The notes under the pieces are model-generated. The model worked only from the letters and a program-made list of their open reading frames with translations, made no database searches and was not told the DNA's origin. Both the position numbers and the translations under genes were made by a program. A DNA stretch of 64,000 nt from contig NZ_JABBGA010000001.1 in assembly GCF_012927165.1 (NCBI RefSeq), positions 248,001 to 312,000 of the forward strand, written 5' to 3'. Below are positions 37,801 to 46,685 of the stretch, in pieces; within the stretch, counting starts at the first letter, position 1; every line of letters starts with the position of its first letter. This DNA is from Zoogloea dura (GTDB taxonomy: Bacteria > Pseudomonadota > Gammaproteobacteria > Burkholderiales > Rhodocyclaceae).

Positions 37801-38333
37801 TGATGGGGTCGGACAGCCGCTATGCGCGCTATCTGCGCCTGTTTGCCGAGCACAGCGCGGAAGTGCCGCTACAGCTGCAGGCCGCACTCGACGCCCGTGA
37901 CCTGCCTGGTGTGCAGCGCCTTGCGCATACGCTGAAAGGCAGTGCTGGCCAGGTCGGTGCCGAGCAGGTGCGCGCCGCCGCCGCAGAGCTCGAAAAGGCC
38001 GTTGCCGACGGTGCTTCCACCGCGACTCAGACCGAGATGGTGTCAAGGATTACAGAAGTGCTCATTTTGGCCGTCAACGGGATCTATTCAGCCTTTCCAA
38101 CCCAAACGGAAACCTCCCGCCCGGTGGAGAATGCCGGTAGCGTGATTGCAGAATTGTTGTCGCTGATCGAAAACGACGACGCCAAGGCTCTGGCTGTCTT
38201 CGACGCGCATCGGACTCTCCTCGAGGAGATGCTGGGATCCGTCGGCTACCAGGCCCTGGCCGGGCATCTTCAGCAGTTCGATTTTGATCAGGCACTGGAA
38301 ACCCTGCGCAGACACCAGGAAAGACAGGTTTGA
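34899..38333 (+). CDS. Hybrid sensor histidine kinase (HK-REC-REC-HPt)
   Basis: 1,144 residues. Membrane helices near 18-38 and 165-183 flank a periplasmic sensor domain; a HAMP-like linker and coiled coil (about 185-275) and a PAS-like domain (about 280-400) follow. The phospho-acceptor is His427 in DMSHEIRTPINAV. The ATPase domain shows NYGNNAVKF, DSGIGL and GSGLGLVISK. Two receivers carry Asp717 (VLIDWAMPGMDG) and Asp859 (VLMDIQMPVMDG), and the HPt carries His1010 (LAHTLKGSAG). This is a BarA-like phosphorelay. The HD-GYP gene starts one base after its stop and is probably its output. Confidence 0.93.
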   Translation: MPISSVVVPTKSTRLSKRLAGATFIFAILVSLLLTAADYGRTQRRDRADLEHWFGLLADSSLPPIANAVWNYNLDALQLFVDGIARQPDVVYVAVHDGRSRMLSKGESSDTLVIRDLPLLHTWPAAAGTARTEEIGKLVIGIDDTAARRRALETVSRGLVSNLVLVCCIAGFLLLIIERQVMRHLRMTSQFVVALSRSNLREHLQLDRGSRRGPDDELDLLVTGLNKMQDSLCHSIASLEDDIRKRQAAEAEVRRLNTDLEHHVEERTHQLQQARAAAEQVLDLTGSAHWMLDWGDEGPHIASSPRLEKLLGLAPAAQHRLDQLIDGIAALSPTDARRFESLIRELYTGKRQESHMTFPFRRPVDNGRIWLDALAVLATDANGQPRITGSLQDVTQQKATEAALEDAKEQAEAAMRTKSEFLADMSHEIRTPINAVCGMCHLMLRTTLTARQEDYALKIRQAGDHLLGIINNILDLSKIESGKQTLESTDFELDGVLDHMANLVGDKAAQKGLELIFEIAPEVPRQLCGDPLRLSQILVNYGNNAVKFTEHGEVRVRVALDHQDAEQLVLRFTVTDSGIGLEPEQITRLFGSFEQASTFTTRKYGGSGLGLVISKRLAEMMGGRVGVESTPGQGSSFWFTARLSLAVTASPGPGLDPALRQSRVLVVDDNAAARNSILEALSQLEMRPEVAASADEALQLLEASMGHTDTFSAVLIDWAMPGMDGLTTARKIRLMGLNPAPALVLLTAHGQDEVLHAAEEMHLDATLFKPILETALLQVLNRVLGSEAPVDGGRLPGAAPAQLPRYPGRRILLVEDNRLNQQVATEMLADAGLIVDLAENGAQAVEMAAQRDYDMVLMDIQMPVMDGITATRLLRAAPRTRELPIIAMTANVMQEDRYRYLKAGMTDFIAKPIEPAMLFRTLAANLSPQAVVAARELAAAPPAPEEDESTVFPPYIEGIDLKAGRSRLMGSDSRYARYLRLFAEHSAEVPLQLQAALDARDLPGVQRLAHTLKGSAGQVGAEQVRAAAAELEKAVADGASTATQTEMVSRITEVLILAVNGIYSAFPTQTETSRPVENAGSVIAELLSLIENDDAKALAVFDAHRTLLEEMLGSVGYQALAGHLQQFDFDQALETLRRHQERQV

Positions 38334-38334
38334 G

Positions 38335-39522
38335 ATGCATGAGAATGAAGAATCCCGTCCTGTGGTACTGGTCATCGACGACTCGCCTCAAAACCTGCTG
38401 TTGATCGACGAGTTGCTGTCCGGCGAATATCGGGTCAAGGTCGCCGCCAACGGTAATCGCGGGCTGACCATCGCGCGACAGACGCCTGCTCCGGATCTCA
38501 TCCTGCTCGATGTCCGGATGCCCGACCCGGACGGATTTGAAGTGTGCCGGCAACTCAAGGCCGATCACGCGACCGGCGACATCCCGATCATTTTCCTGAC
38601 GGCCCTCAACGACCCCGCCGACGAAGCCCAGGGCTTGGTCCTCGGTGCCGTGGACTACATCACCAAACCCGTCAGTCCCCCCATCCTGTCGGCGCGCGTG
38701 CGCAACCACCTGCGCCTGAAGGAGGTGGCGAACTTTCTGCGTGATCGCAACGCCTTCCTGGAGGCCGAAGTCCAGCGCCGCACCGAGGAAAGCCGCAGGC
38801 GTGCAGAGGAAGCCCGGGTTGCCCAGGAAACCATCATGATTTCGCTGGCGTCCATCGCCGAGGCCCGCGACAACGAAACCGGCAACCACATCCTGCGAAC
38901 CCAGCACTATGTGCGCGCCCTCGCCGAACAGCTCAGGACGCATCCACGTTTTGCGGCACAACTCAACGACGAGATGATCGACCTCCTCTTCAAGGCGGCC
39001 CCCCTTCACGACATCGGCAAGGTCGGCATACCCGACCGCATCCTCATGAAGCCCGGCCGCCTCACCGACGAGGAGATGACGATCATGAAGACCCATACCA
39101 CCATCGGTCACGACGCCATCGAAAGAACCATGATGCGGGTCGGCGAGCGGGTGCCGGTGCTGGAGGTGGCCAAGGAAATCGCCTTGTCTCACCAGGAAAA
39201 ATGGGATGGCAGCGGCTATCCCCTCGGGCTTGCGGGCGACGCGATTCCTCTTTCGGGTCGCCTCATGGCGGTGGCGGATGTATATGACGCTCTGATTTCA
39301 CGGCGCGTCTATAAAGACCCCATTCCGGTCCCGGAGACCATCGAGATCATGATCCGCGGTCGCGACAGCCATTTCGATCCGGACATCCTGGATGCCTTCC
39401 TGGATCTGCGCGGCCGTTTCCTGGAAATCCAGGAGCGCTTCATCGATCTCCCTGACGAGCTCGACAAGCTGGAGGCCAATCGCCACATCTGCATCTCGCC
39501 AGATCCTTCAGGCTCCCGGTAA
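38335..39522 (+). CDS. Response regulator with HD-GYP c-di-GMP phosphodiesterase output
   Basis: 395 residues from ATG 38335, one base after the kinase stop. A receiver (VLVIDDSPQNLL, Asp in LILLDVRMPDPDG) is joined by a helical linker (about 140-175) to an HD-GYP domain: HDIGKVGIPD near 226, HTTIGHDAIE near 257, SHQEKWDGSGYP near 285 and MAVADVYDALISRRVYK near 310. All metal ligands of active HD-GYP enzymes appear present. It should lower c-di-GMP when phosphorylated by the hybrid kinase, and so favour motility over biofilm; the direction of the switch is inferred. Confidence 0.92.
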   Translation: MHENEESRPVVLVIDDSPQNLLLIDELLSGEYRVKVAANGNRGLTIARQTPAPDLILLDVRMPDPDGFEVCRQLKADHATGDIPIIFLTALNDPADEAQGLVLGAVDYITKPVSPPILSARVRNHLRLKEVANFLRDRNAFLEAEVQRRTEESRRRAEEARVAQETIMISLASIAEARDNETGNHILRTQHYVRALAEQLRTHPRFAAQLNDEMIDLLFKAAPLHDIGKVGIPDRILMKPGRLTDEEMTIMKTHTTIGHDAIERTMMRVGERVPVLEVAKEIALSHQEKWDGSGYPLGLAGDAIPLSGRLMAVADVYDALISRRVYKDPIPVPETIEIMIRGRDSHFDPDILDAFLDLRGRFLEIQERFIDLPDELDKLEANRHICISPDPSGSR

Positions 39523-39569
39523 GCCTCACAAGGCCAGACCGGGCGCCGGCTACTACGGTAACGACCTCC

Positions 39570-40271
39570 ATGCCAACACGCCATCGCCACCGGGAACACC
39601 ACCGCACTGATCGCATCGGCTGGTTGCGGGCCGCCGTCCTGGGGGCCAACGATGGCATTGTCTCGACAGCCAGCCTGGTGATCGGCGTGGCCGCCGCCGG
39701 AGTCAGCCCCCGGGAGATCCTTGTCACGGGTGTAGCCGGACTGGTGGCAGGGGCGATGTCGATGGCCGCCGGCGAGTATGTCTCGGTCCATTCCCAGGCC
39801 GATACCGAGCAGGCCGACCTGGCCCAGGAAACTATCGAAATCAAGACATCCCCGGAAGCCGAGTTGCGCGAGCTGACCGCCATCTACGTGGGGCGCGGCC
39901 TGGAATACCCGCTGGCCGTGCAGGTGGCCACCCAGCTCATGGCCCACGACGCCCTTGGCGCACATGCCCGCGACGAACTGGGTATCACCGACACCCTGAG
40001 CGCCCGGCCGGTACAGGCCGCCCTTTCATCTGCCGCGAGCTTCTCCGTGGGCGCCGCATTGCCCCTGGCCGTTACGGCCGTGTTGCCGGCTGCGGGCCTG
40101 ATTCCGTGGGTATCGGGCGCCTCGCTCGTATTCCTGGTTCTGCTCGGGGCCATCGCGGCCCGCGCCGGCGGCGCAAGCCCGCTGGTTGGCGCCTTGCGGG
40201 TCGGCTTCTGGGGCGCGCTGGCGATGGCAGCCACCGCCGGGGTCGGTGCCCTGTTCGGGGCCACCGGCTGA
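39570..40271 (+). CDS. VIT1/CCC1-family iron/manganese transporter
   Basis: 233 residues. WLRAAVLGANDGIVSTASLV near residue 18 and GAMSMAAGEYVSVHSQADTE near 61 are the conserved first helices of the VIT family; three C-terminal helices follow. The metal-binding loop in between (about 80-135) is of the short type. The family moves Fe(II) or Mn(II) out of the cytoplasm. Lies 47 nt after the HD-GYP gene and next to the copper operon, converging on cusA. Confidence 0.88.
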   Translation: MPTRHRHREHHRTDRIGWLRAAVLGANDGIVSTASLVIGVAAAGVSPREILVTGVAGLVAGAMSMAAGEYVSVHSQADTEQADLAQETIEIKTSPEAELRELTAIYVGRGLEYPLAVQVATQLMAHDALGAHARDELGITDTLSARPVQAALSSAASFSVGAALPLAVTAVLPAAGLIPWVSGASLVFLVLLGAIAARAGGASPLVGALRVGFWGALAMAATAGVGALFGATG

Positions 40272-40293
40272 ACCAGCCGGCGCGCAGCGCCCC

Positions 40294-43200
40294 CTACCCG
40301 GCGCCCTGCTCCCTCCTGCCCCTTTCGAGCTGCCACTGCTTGACCAGTGCATAGATCGCCGGGATGACCGCCAGAGTCAGCACCGTCGATGAAAGCATGC
40401 CGCCGACCATCGGCGCCGCGATGCGGCTCATCACCTCCGACCCGGTTCCGCTGCCCCACATGATGGGCAGCAGGCCGGCCATGATGGCGACCACCGTCAT
40501 CATCTTGGGACGGACCCGCTCCACTGCGCCTTCCATCACCGCGGCGTAAAGGTCGTCAACGCGGGGAGCACGCCCCTCAGCCTGGCACCGGGTCTTGAGC
40601 GCTTCCCAAGCATGGTCGAGGTATATGAGCATCACCACCCCGGTTTCCGCCGCCACTCCAGCCAGGGCGATGAAACCCACCGCCACCGCCACCGACAGGT
40701 TGTAGCCGAGCAGCCACATCAGCCAGACTCCGCCGACCAGCGCAAAGGGGACCGACAGCATCACGATCAGGGTCTCGGTGAGACGCCTGAAGTTGAGGTA
40801 GAGCAACACGAAGATGCTGAGCAGGGTGACCGGGATGACGACCTTCATCTTTTCGACGGCCCGTTCCATGTACTCGAACTGGCCGCTCCAGGTGATGTAG
40901 TAGCCGGCCGGGAACTTGATCTGCGCGGCCACGGCCTTCTTCGCATCGGCCACGTAGCTGCCGATGTCCCGGTCGCGGATGTCCACGTAGATATAGGCCG
41001 ACAGCAGGGCGTTCTCGGTGCGGATGCCGGGTGCCCCCTTGGTCACACTCACCTTCGCCAGCTGCCCCAGAGGCACCATCGCCCCACCCATCACGGGCAC
41101 CAGTACCTCGCGGGCAATCTGCTGCGGATTGGAGCGCAGCTCACGCGGATAACGCACCGTCACCCCATAACGCTCGCGGCCTTCCACGGTAGTGGTCACC
41201 ATCTCGCCACCGAGGGCGCTGGCGATCACGTCCTGGACCTCTCCAACCGCCAGGCCATAGCGGGCCAGTTGCTCCCGGTCGGGCTCGATGTCGAGGTAGA
41301 AGCCTCCGGTGATGCGTTCGGCGAAGGCGCTGGTGGTGCCCGGCACGGTCTTGACGACCGCTTCGATCTGCTTGGCCAGCTTCTCCATCTCGTCCAGGTC
41401 CTTGCCGAAGACCTTGATTCCGATGGGGGTGCGGATGCCGGTGGACAGCATGTCGGTACGGGCCTTGATGGGCATCGTCCAGGAGTTGGCGACGCCGGGG
41501 AACTGCAGGGCCTTGTCCAGTTCGGCGATCAGCCCGTCGGTCGTCATGCCCGGCCGCCATTCGGACTGGGGCTTGAGGTTGATCACCGTCTCGAACATCT
41601 CGGGCGGCGCCGGATCGGTGGCCGTATTGGCGCGGCCGGCCTTGCCGAACACCGAGGCCACCTCGGGAAAGCTCTTGATGATCTTGTCCTGGGTCTGCAT
41701 CAGCTCGGCGGCCTTGGTCATCGACATGCCCGGCAGCGAGGCCGGCATGTAGAGCAGAGAGCCCTCGTTGAGGGTCGGCATGAATTCGGAGCCCAGGCGC
41801 GACGCCGGATACACCGACAGCGCCATTGCCAGTGCCGCCAGCACGATGGTGAGCTTCTTCCAGCGCATGACCCAGGCGATGATCGGCCGGTACGCCCAGA
41901 TGAGGAGGCGATTCACCGGGTTCTTCGCCTCGGGCAGGATGCGGCCCCGGATGAACAGCAGCATCAGCACCGGCACCAGGCTGATCGACAGCAGGGCCGC
42001 AGCGGCCATCGAAAAGGTCTTGGTATAGGCCAGAGGCGAGAACAGGCGACCCTCCTGCCCTTCCAGCGTGAACACAGGGAGGAAGGACACGGTGATGATC
42101 AGCAGCGAGAAGAACAGGGCCGGCCCCACTTCCTTGCAGGCACTCAGCATGGCCTCGAAGCGCTCCCGGCCGGAATGCCCTTCCGGCAGGCGCTCCAGGT
42201 GCTTGTGGGCGTTCTCGATCATCACGATGGCGGCATCGATCATCGCCCCGATCGCAATGGCGATGCCGCCCAGGCTCATCAGGTTGGAGTTCATGCCCAG
42301 CAGGCGCATGGCGATGAAGGCCATCAGCACGCCCACCGGCAGCATCAGGATCGCCACCAGAGCGCTGCGCAAATGCAGCAGGAAGACCACGCAGACCAGG
42401 GCGACGATCAGCGACTCCTCGATGAGTGTGCGCTTGAGGGTCTCGATGGCCCGGTGGATCAGTTCCGAACGGTCATACACCGTCTGCACCGTCACGCCCT
42501 CTGGCAGGCCGGGGCCGATTTCGGCGATCTTGTCCTTCAGGTTGTGGATCACCTCCAGCGCGTTCTGGCCGTAGCGGGCCATGGCGATGCCGGCCACCAC
42601 CTCCCCTTCCCCATTCAGCTCGGTCAGGCCGCGCCGTTCGTCGGGTGCCAACTCGACCCGCGCAATGTCGCGGATCTGCACTGGCGTGCCGCCGCCGGCC
42701 TTGACCACCAGCGCCTCAATGTCCTCGCGGCCGCGCAGATAGCCCTTGCCGCGCACCATGTATTCGGTTTCCGCCATCTCCACCACACGGCCGCCCACAT
42801 CCCGGTTCGAGTCGCGGATCACCTGGGCCACTTTCATCAGCGGAATGCCGTAGGCGCGCAGCTTCACCGGGTCCACCGTGACCTGGTAGGTCTGCACGAA
42901 GCCGCCGACCGAGGCCACCTCGGCCACGCCGTGGGCCTTGGCCAGCTGGTAACGCACGTACCAGTCCTGGATGCTGCGCAGTTCGGCGAGGGTCTTGTCG
43001 CGGGCGATCAGGGCGTACTGGTAGACCCAGCCGACCCCGGTGGCATCCGGCCCAAGCTGTGGTGTGACACCCTTGGGCATCCGCCCGGCGGCGAAGTTGA
43101 GATATTCCAGCACCCGCGAGCGGGCCCAGTAGATGTCGGTGCCGTCCTCGAAGATGACGTAGACGAAGGACGCCCCGAAGAAGGAAAAGCCGCGCACCAC

Positions 43201-43440
43201 CTTTGATTTGGGTACCGACAGCATGGCCGTGGTGAGTGGGTAGGTCACCTGGTCCTCCACCACCTGCGGCGCCTGGCCGGGGTACTCGGTATAGACGATG
43301 ACCTGCACGTCCGACAGGTCGGGCAAGGCATCGATGGGCGTGCGCAACACCGCGAAGATGCCCGCCACGATGACGAACAGGGTGGCCAGCAGGACCAGGA
43401 AACGGTTCCTGCCCGACCAGTCGATGAGCTTGGCAAGCAT
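40294..43440 (-). CDS. cusA: Heavy-metal RND efflux pump, Cu(I)/Ag(I) type
   Basis: 1,048 residues, 12 membrane helices. Met565 (YMPASLPG), Met615 (EMFET) and Met664 (DMLSTG) line up with the three Cu(I)-binding Met of E. coli CusA (573, 623, 672) with a constant offset of 8. The helix-4 motif GGIAIAIGAMIDAAIVMIEN carries the proton-relay Asp. It takes Cu(I)/Ag(I) from the periplasm or CusF and passes it to the channel made with CusB and CusC. Last gene of the leftward cus operon, 12 nt after cusB. Confidence 0.94.
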   Translation of the reverse strand: MLAKLIDWSGRNRFLVLLATLFVIVAGIFAVLRTPIDALPDLSDVQVIVYTEYPGQAPQVVEDQVTYPLTTAMLSVPKSKVVRGFSFFGASFVYVIFEDGTDIYWARSRVLEYLNFAAGRMPKGVTPQLGPDATGVGWVYQYALIARDKTLAELRSIQDWYVRYQLAKAHGVAEVASVGGFVQTYQVTVDPVKLRAYGIPLMKVAQVIRDSNRDVGGRVVEMAETEYMVRGKGYLRGREDIEALVVKAGGGTPVQIRDIARVELAPDERRGLTELNGEGEVVAGIAMARYGQNALEVIHNLKDKIAEIGPGLPEGVTVQTVYDRSELIHRAIETLKRTLIEESLIVALVCVVFLLHLRSALVAILMLPVGVLMAFIAMRLLGMNSNLMSLGGIAIAIGAMIDAAIVMIENAHKHLERLPEGHSGRERFEAMLSACKEVGPALFFSLLIITVSFLPVFTLEGQEGRLFSPLAYTKTFSMAAAALLSISLVPVLMLLFIRGRILPEAKNPVNRLLIWAYRPIIAWVMRWKKLTIVLAALAMALSVYPASRLGSEFMPTLNEGSLLYMPASLPGMSMTKAAELMQTQDKIIKSFPEVASVFGKAGRANTATDPAPPEMFETVINLKPQSEWRPGMTTDGLIAELDKALQFPGVANSWTMPIKARTDMLSTGIRTPIGIKVFGKDLDEMEKLAKQIEAVVKTVPGTTSAFAERITGGFYLDIEPDREQLARYGLAVGEVQDVIASALGGEMVTTTVEGRERYGVTVRYPRELRSNPQQIAREVLVPVMGGAMVPLGQLAKVSVTKGAPGIRTENALLSAYIYVDIRDRDIGSYVADAKKAVAAQIKFPAGYYITWSGQFEYMERAVEKMKVVIPVTLLSIFVLLYLNFRRLTETLIVMLSVPFALVGGVWLMWLLGYNLSVAVAVGFIALAGVAAETGVVMLIYLDHAWEALKTRCQAEGRAPRVDDLYAAVMEGAVERVRPKMMTVVAIMAGLLPIMWGSGTGSEVMSRIAAPMVGGMLSSTVLTLAVIPAIYALVKQWQLERGRREQGAG

Positions 43441-43452
43441 GGCGGCGTCCTG

Positions 43453-45003
43453 TCAGTGTCCCGTATGGGAGCCGGCCGGTGTCACGGCGGTGATGACCCA
43501 CTCACCCGGCTGGCGCTCGACGAACTCGACCCCCACCTTGCTCCCCGGCTTGAGGGTCTTGAGCAATGAAGGGTTGGCCACCTTGAAGTCCATGGTCATG
43601 GCGGGCCAGTTGAGCGACGCCACCGGGCCGTGGCTGAGGGTCACCGTGCCTTCTCCGGCATCCACCCCGTCCACCGTTCCCTCCGCCTTGTGGCCCGCCA
43701 CCTTCGACGTGGCCGGATTCTGGCCCGGGCTGCCCTGCCCGGCTCCAAACCCGCTGAGCACCGCCTTGAGGTTGCTCTCGGCATCGAGCAGGAAGTTGGC
43801 CGACACCACGACCTGCTCGCCTGCCTTCAGGCCGTCGAGTATCTCCACGTGGCGGGCACCGCGGGCGCCGGGCCTCACTTCACGGGGCTCGAAGCGTCCC
43901 TCGCCCCGGGCGATCAGTACGATCTGGCGGGTGCCGCTGTCGATCAGCGCGGAGTCGGACACCGTGAGCACCTGCCGGCCGCTGCCGACGGGCAGCTCCA
44001 GCTGGGCGAACATCGACGGCTTCAGCAACTGGCCGGGATTGGGCAGATCCACCCGCACCGGTACCGTGCGGTTCTCGGCGTTGAGGGTGGGATACACATA
44101 GCTGACGCGTCCCTCGAAGACCTTGTCCGGATAGGCGTCGATGCGCACTCTGGCCGGGGCGCCGACGCGGATCTGGCCGATGTCCTGCTCGAACACATCG
44201 GCCAGTACCCACACCGAGGACAGGTCGGCCACCTGGTACAGCGCCTCGCCGGGCATGAAGCGCATGCCCTGCACGGCCTTTTTCTCGATGACGATGCCGG
44301 TCACCGGCGAACGGAAACCCAGTGTCCGCCTGCTTGCGCCCGACTTGGCCAGGGCGCGGATCTCGTCCTCGGGGATGTCCCAGTTGCGCAGGCGCGACAG
44401 GCTCGATTCGGCCAGCTGCCGCATGCCGGCCTGGGCTTCGCTCCCTGCATCCTTGAGTGCTTCGACGCCCTGCGCCGCGATGATGTACTCCCGCTGCGCC
44501 GACACCAGCTCCGGGCTATACGCCTCGAACAGCGGCTGGCCCTTGGCCACCGGCTGTCCGGTCACATTCACATGCAGGCGCTCGACATAGCCCTCGAACT
44601 TGGGCGAGATGGTGAAGCTGCGTCGCTCGTCGATCTCCACGCGGCCCGCCACGCGCAGGCTGCGGTCGAGGCTGCGCAGTTCGGCGGACTCGGTGCGCAC
44701 GCCCAGCTTCTGGATCTTCTCGGTGCTGATCCTTATTGCACCGGCGGCAGTCGACGGCTCTTCAGCCTCGCCGGCATAGACCGGGATGTAGTCCATCCCC
44801 ATCGGGTCCTTCTTGGGGACAGGCGAAGTATCCGGCAGCCCCATCGGATTGCGGTAGTACAGCGGCTTGTCTGCTGCCGGGGTGCCCTGTGCCGCTTCGC
44901 CCTCAGCGTGGCCGGCCTGGGGCCGCTGGCCAAACCAGTAACCACCTCCCGCGGCCAGCGTCAGCGCCAGGGTGGCAGCGGCAATGCCTGCGCCGGTCTT
45001 CAT
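43453..45003 (-). CDS. cusB: Efflux RND adaptor with N-terminal metal-binding motif and fused C-terminal CusF domain
   Basis: 516 residues. A membrane anchor or signal is followed by a heavy-metal-binding motif (YYRNPMGLPDTSPVPKKDPM, about 50-70), then the barrel-sandwich and beta-barrel of membrane fusion proteins. The last 75 residues (EGTVDGVDAGEGTVTLSHGP, then LNWPAMTMDFKV) are a complete CusF domain with the Trp and both Met that bind Cu(I) or Ag(I) in CusF. The start overlaps the cusC stop by 4 nt. Adaptor-CusF fusions exist, but here a separate CusF gene is also present in the operon. Confidence 0.92.
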   Translation of the reverse strand: MKTGAGIAAATLALTLAAGGGYWFGQRPQAGHAEGEAAQGTPAADKPLYYRNPMGLPDTSPVPKKDPMGMDYIPVYAGEAEEPSTAAGAIRISTEKIQKLGVRTESAELRSLDRSLRVAGRVEIDERRSFTISPKFEGYVERLHVNVTGQPVAKGQPLFEAYSPELVSAQREYIIAAQGVEALKDAGSEAQAGMRQLAESSLSRLRNWDIPEDEIRALAKSGASRRTLGFRSPVTGIVIEKKAVQGMRFMPGEALYQVADLSSVWVLADVFEQDIGQIRVGAPARVRIDAYPDKVFEGRVSYVYPTLNAENRTVPVRVDLPNPGQLLKPSMFAQLELPVGSGRQVLTVSDSALIDSGTRQIVLIARGEGRFEPREVRPGARGARHVEILDGLKAGEQVVVSANFLLDAESNLKAVLSGFGAGQGSPGQNPATSKVAGHKAEGTVDGVDAGEGTVTLSHGPVASLNWPAMTMDFKVANPSLLKTLKPGSKVGVEFVERQPGEWVITAVTPAGSHTGH

Positions 45004-46277
45004 AGGTCTTCTCCGAGGATGCGTTCGATGTCGGCGAGGCGAAGCTGGGCTTCGGCCTGTGCCTTGAGGCGGGTCTGGCGGGCCTGGCGGATCTGCCGCT
45101 GGGCGTCGAGCACGGTGGCGAAGTCGAGCCTCCCATTCTCGTAGCCGGCCAGCGCCGCCTTGAAGGTCAGCTCGGCCTGGGGCTGCAGGCTGGTGCTGGC
45201 CAGGGTTTCGCTACGCAGCGCGGCATCGAGGGCCGACAGGTTCTCGGCCAGCTCGCCCAGGACCTGGTGGGTGGTGGCATCGCGTCTTGCGCGGGCCGCG
45301 GACAGCATCGCCTCGCTCTCCCTCTCCTGGGCCCGGCGGCTGCCCTGCTGCAGCGGCAGGTTCAGCTCCACCATCAGCTCCCATTCGCGCAGCGCGCTCT
45401 GGTACTGGATCGGCGAGACGCCCACCGTGAAATCGGGATAGCGGTTCTTGTAGGTCAGCGCCCTGCTCTTCTCGGCAGCATTCACCCTGGCCTCCTCGGC
45501 AAAGAGCAGCGGATTGCGGGCACGGACCCGCTCCTCGAGCACCGCCGGTTCGAGCCGGGCCGGCGGCGGCATGACGCGCAGTCGCTCGGGCATGGCCAGC
45601 GGCGCGATGCCGGGCCGGGCGAGCAGCGTGTTGAGCCTGGCCTGCAGCTGGCGCCGCTCGTTCTCCAGCCCCAGGAGCTCGCCGCGCATGCCGGTCTGCT
45701 CCACCTGGGCGCGGATCACGTCCTGCTGTGCCGCCACGCCGCCGGCGTAGCGGACCTGGGCCGTCTTCTCCAGCCGCGTCATCAGGTCGAGGGTCTCGCG
45801 GGTCAGCTGCTCGTTGCGATACACGTAATGGAGCTGGGCGTAGGCCGCCTTGATGCGCGTGGCCAGATCGACCCAAGAACCGCTGGCGCGCCCCTCGGCG
45901 TCGCGCGCCTCGAGCTCGGCGATCTCCCGCTTGAGCTCGCGCTTGCCCAGCCAGGGCACATCCTGCATCACCAGGTAGCGGGTGCTGCCCACCCGTCCCG
46001 GCGCCAGCGTGGGGCTTTGCTCGCCCATGCGGGTGATGTCGCGCAGCTCGGTACGCAGCCGGGGGTCCGGCAAGGCGCCGGCCGGCTCCACCCGCTCGGC
46101 CGCCGCCTCGGCCTCGTGGCGCATGGCGGCGTACTCCGGGTTGCGGGCACGCGCGTGCTCGAGCAAGGACTCCAGGCTGCTGCCCAGGCCGGCGTCCTGG
46201 GCGTGGGCGCCCAGACTGAGCGCTCCCAGCAGGAGGGCCCTCAGCCAATGCGTGCGGGATTTCATCGAGGTGCTCAT
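45000..46277 (-). CDS. cusC: Outer-membrane efflux protein (TolC/CusC type)
   Basis: 425 residues from ATG 46277, with GGAG 8 nt upstream; the frame is open further but lacks a good start. A signal peptide (LRALLLGALSLGAHA) is followed by two repeated coiled-coil domains of the OEP family (for example RNPEYAAMRHEAEAAAERVE and TRIKAAYAQLHYVYRNEQLT). It should form the exit duct of the CusBA pump. No lipobox Cys is seen, unlike E. coli CusC. Overlaps cusB by 4 nt. Confidence 0.87.
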   Translation of the reverse strand: MSTSMKSRTHWLRALLLGALSLGAHAQDAGLGSSLESLLEHARARNPEYAAMRHEAEAAAERVEPAGALPDPRLRTELRDITRMGEQSPTLAPGRVGSTRYLVMQDVPWLGKRELKREIAELEARDAEGRASGSWVDLATRIKAAYAQLHYVYRNEQLTRETLDLMTRLEKTAQVRYAGGVAAQQDVIRAQVEQTGMRGELLGLENERRQLQARLNTLLARPGIAPLAMPERLRVMPPPARLEPAVLEERVRARNPLLFAEEARVNAAEKSRALTYKNRYPDFTVGVSPIQYQSALREWELMVELNLPLQQGSRRAQERESEAMLSAARARRDATTHQVLGELAENLSALDAALRSETLASTSLQPQAELTFKAALAGYENGRLDFATVLDAQRQIRQARQTRLKAQAEAQLRLADIERILGEDL

Positions 46278-46317
46278 GGCGGACTCTCCGGCGGCGCCGC
46301 AAGGGCCCGCCCGCTGG

Positions 46318-46653
46318 TCAGTTGCGTTCCAGGCGGGTGATGACCATCGCGCCGTTGATCTGGTCCGCGGCAAAACGGATCTTGTCACCTGGCTTGACCA
46401 GATCCAGCCAGGCCGCGTCCTTGACGCCGAAGGCCATGGTCATCGCCGGCATGCCATTGGGCAGCGCGCCGTGCGACAGGGTCAGCTTGCCGGCGGCCTT
46501 GTCCACCTTCTTGACCAGGCCATCGGTCAGCGGCTGGGCGGCGGCTGCCTTGCCGTGCATGGACGGGTGATGGGCATGCTCATCGGCCGCCATCGCGGGG
46601 CTGGAGAACGCGCCACCCAGGCAGATGGCAAGAACGAGGAAAGGAGCTTTCAT
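46318..46653 (-). CDS. cusF: CusF-like periplasmic copper-binding protein lacking the usual Trp
   Basis: 111 residues from ATG 46653. A signal peptide (APFLVLAICLGGAFSSPAMA) is followed by a His-rich segment (ADEHAHHPSMHG) and a CusF fold: LSHGALPNGMPAMTMAFGV. The Met-x-Met pair is present, but the Trp that caps Cu(I) in E. coli CusF is replaced by Met (NGMPAMTM). It should hand copper or silver to CusBA. In E. coli cusF lies between cusC and cusB; here it comes before cusC. Confidence 0.85.
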   Translation of the reverse strand: MKAPFLVLAICLGGAFSSPAMAADEHAHHPSMHGKAAAAQPLTDGLVKKVDKAAGKLTLSHGALPNGMPAMTMAFGVKDAAWLDLVKPGDKIRFAADQINGAMVITRLERN

Positions 46654-46685
46654 GGGAGTTTCCTGCAGGAACAAGGTGTTGAAAT

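Noticed and set aside
40612-43206. Open frame of about 860 codons antisense to cusA
   Set aside because: Composition artefact opposite a clear RND pump gene; extremely His-rich with no motif.
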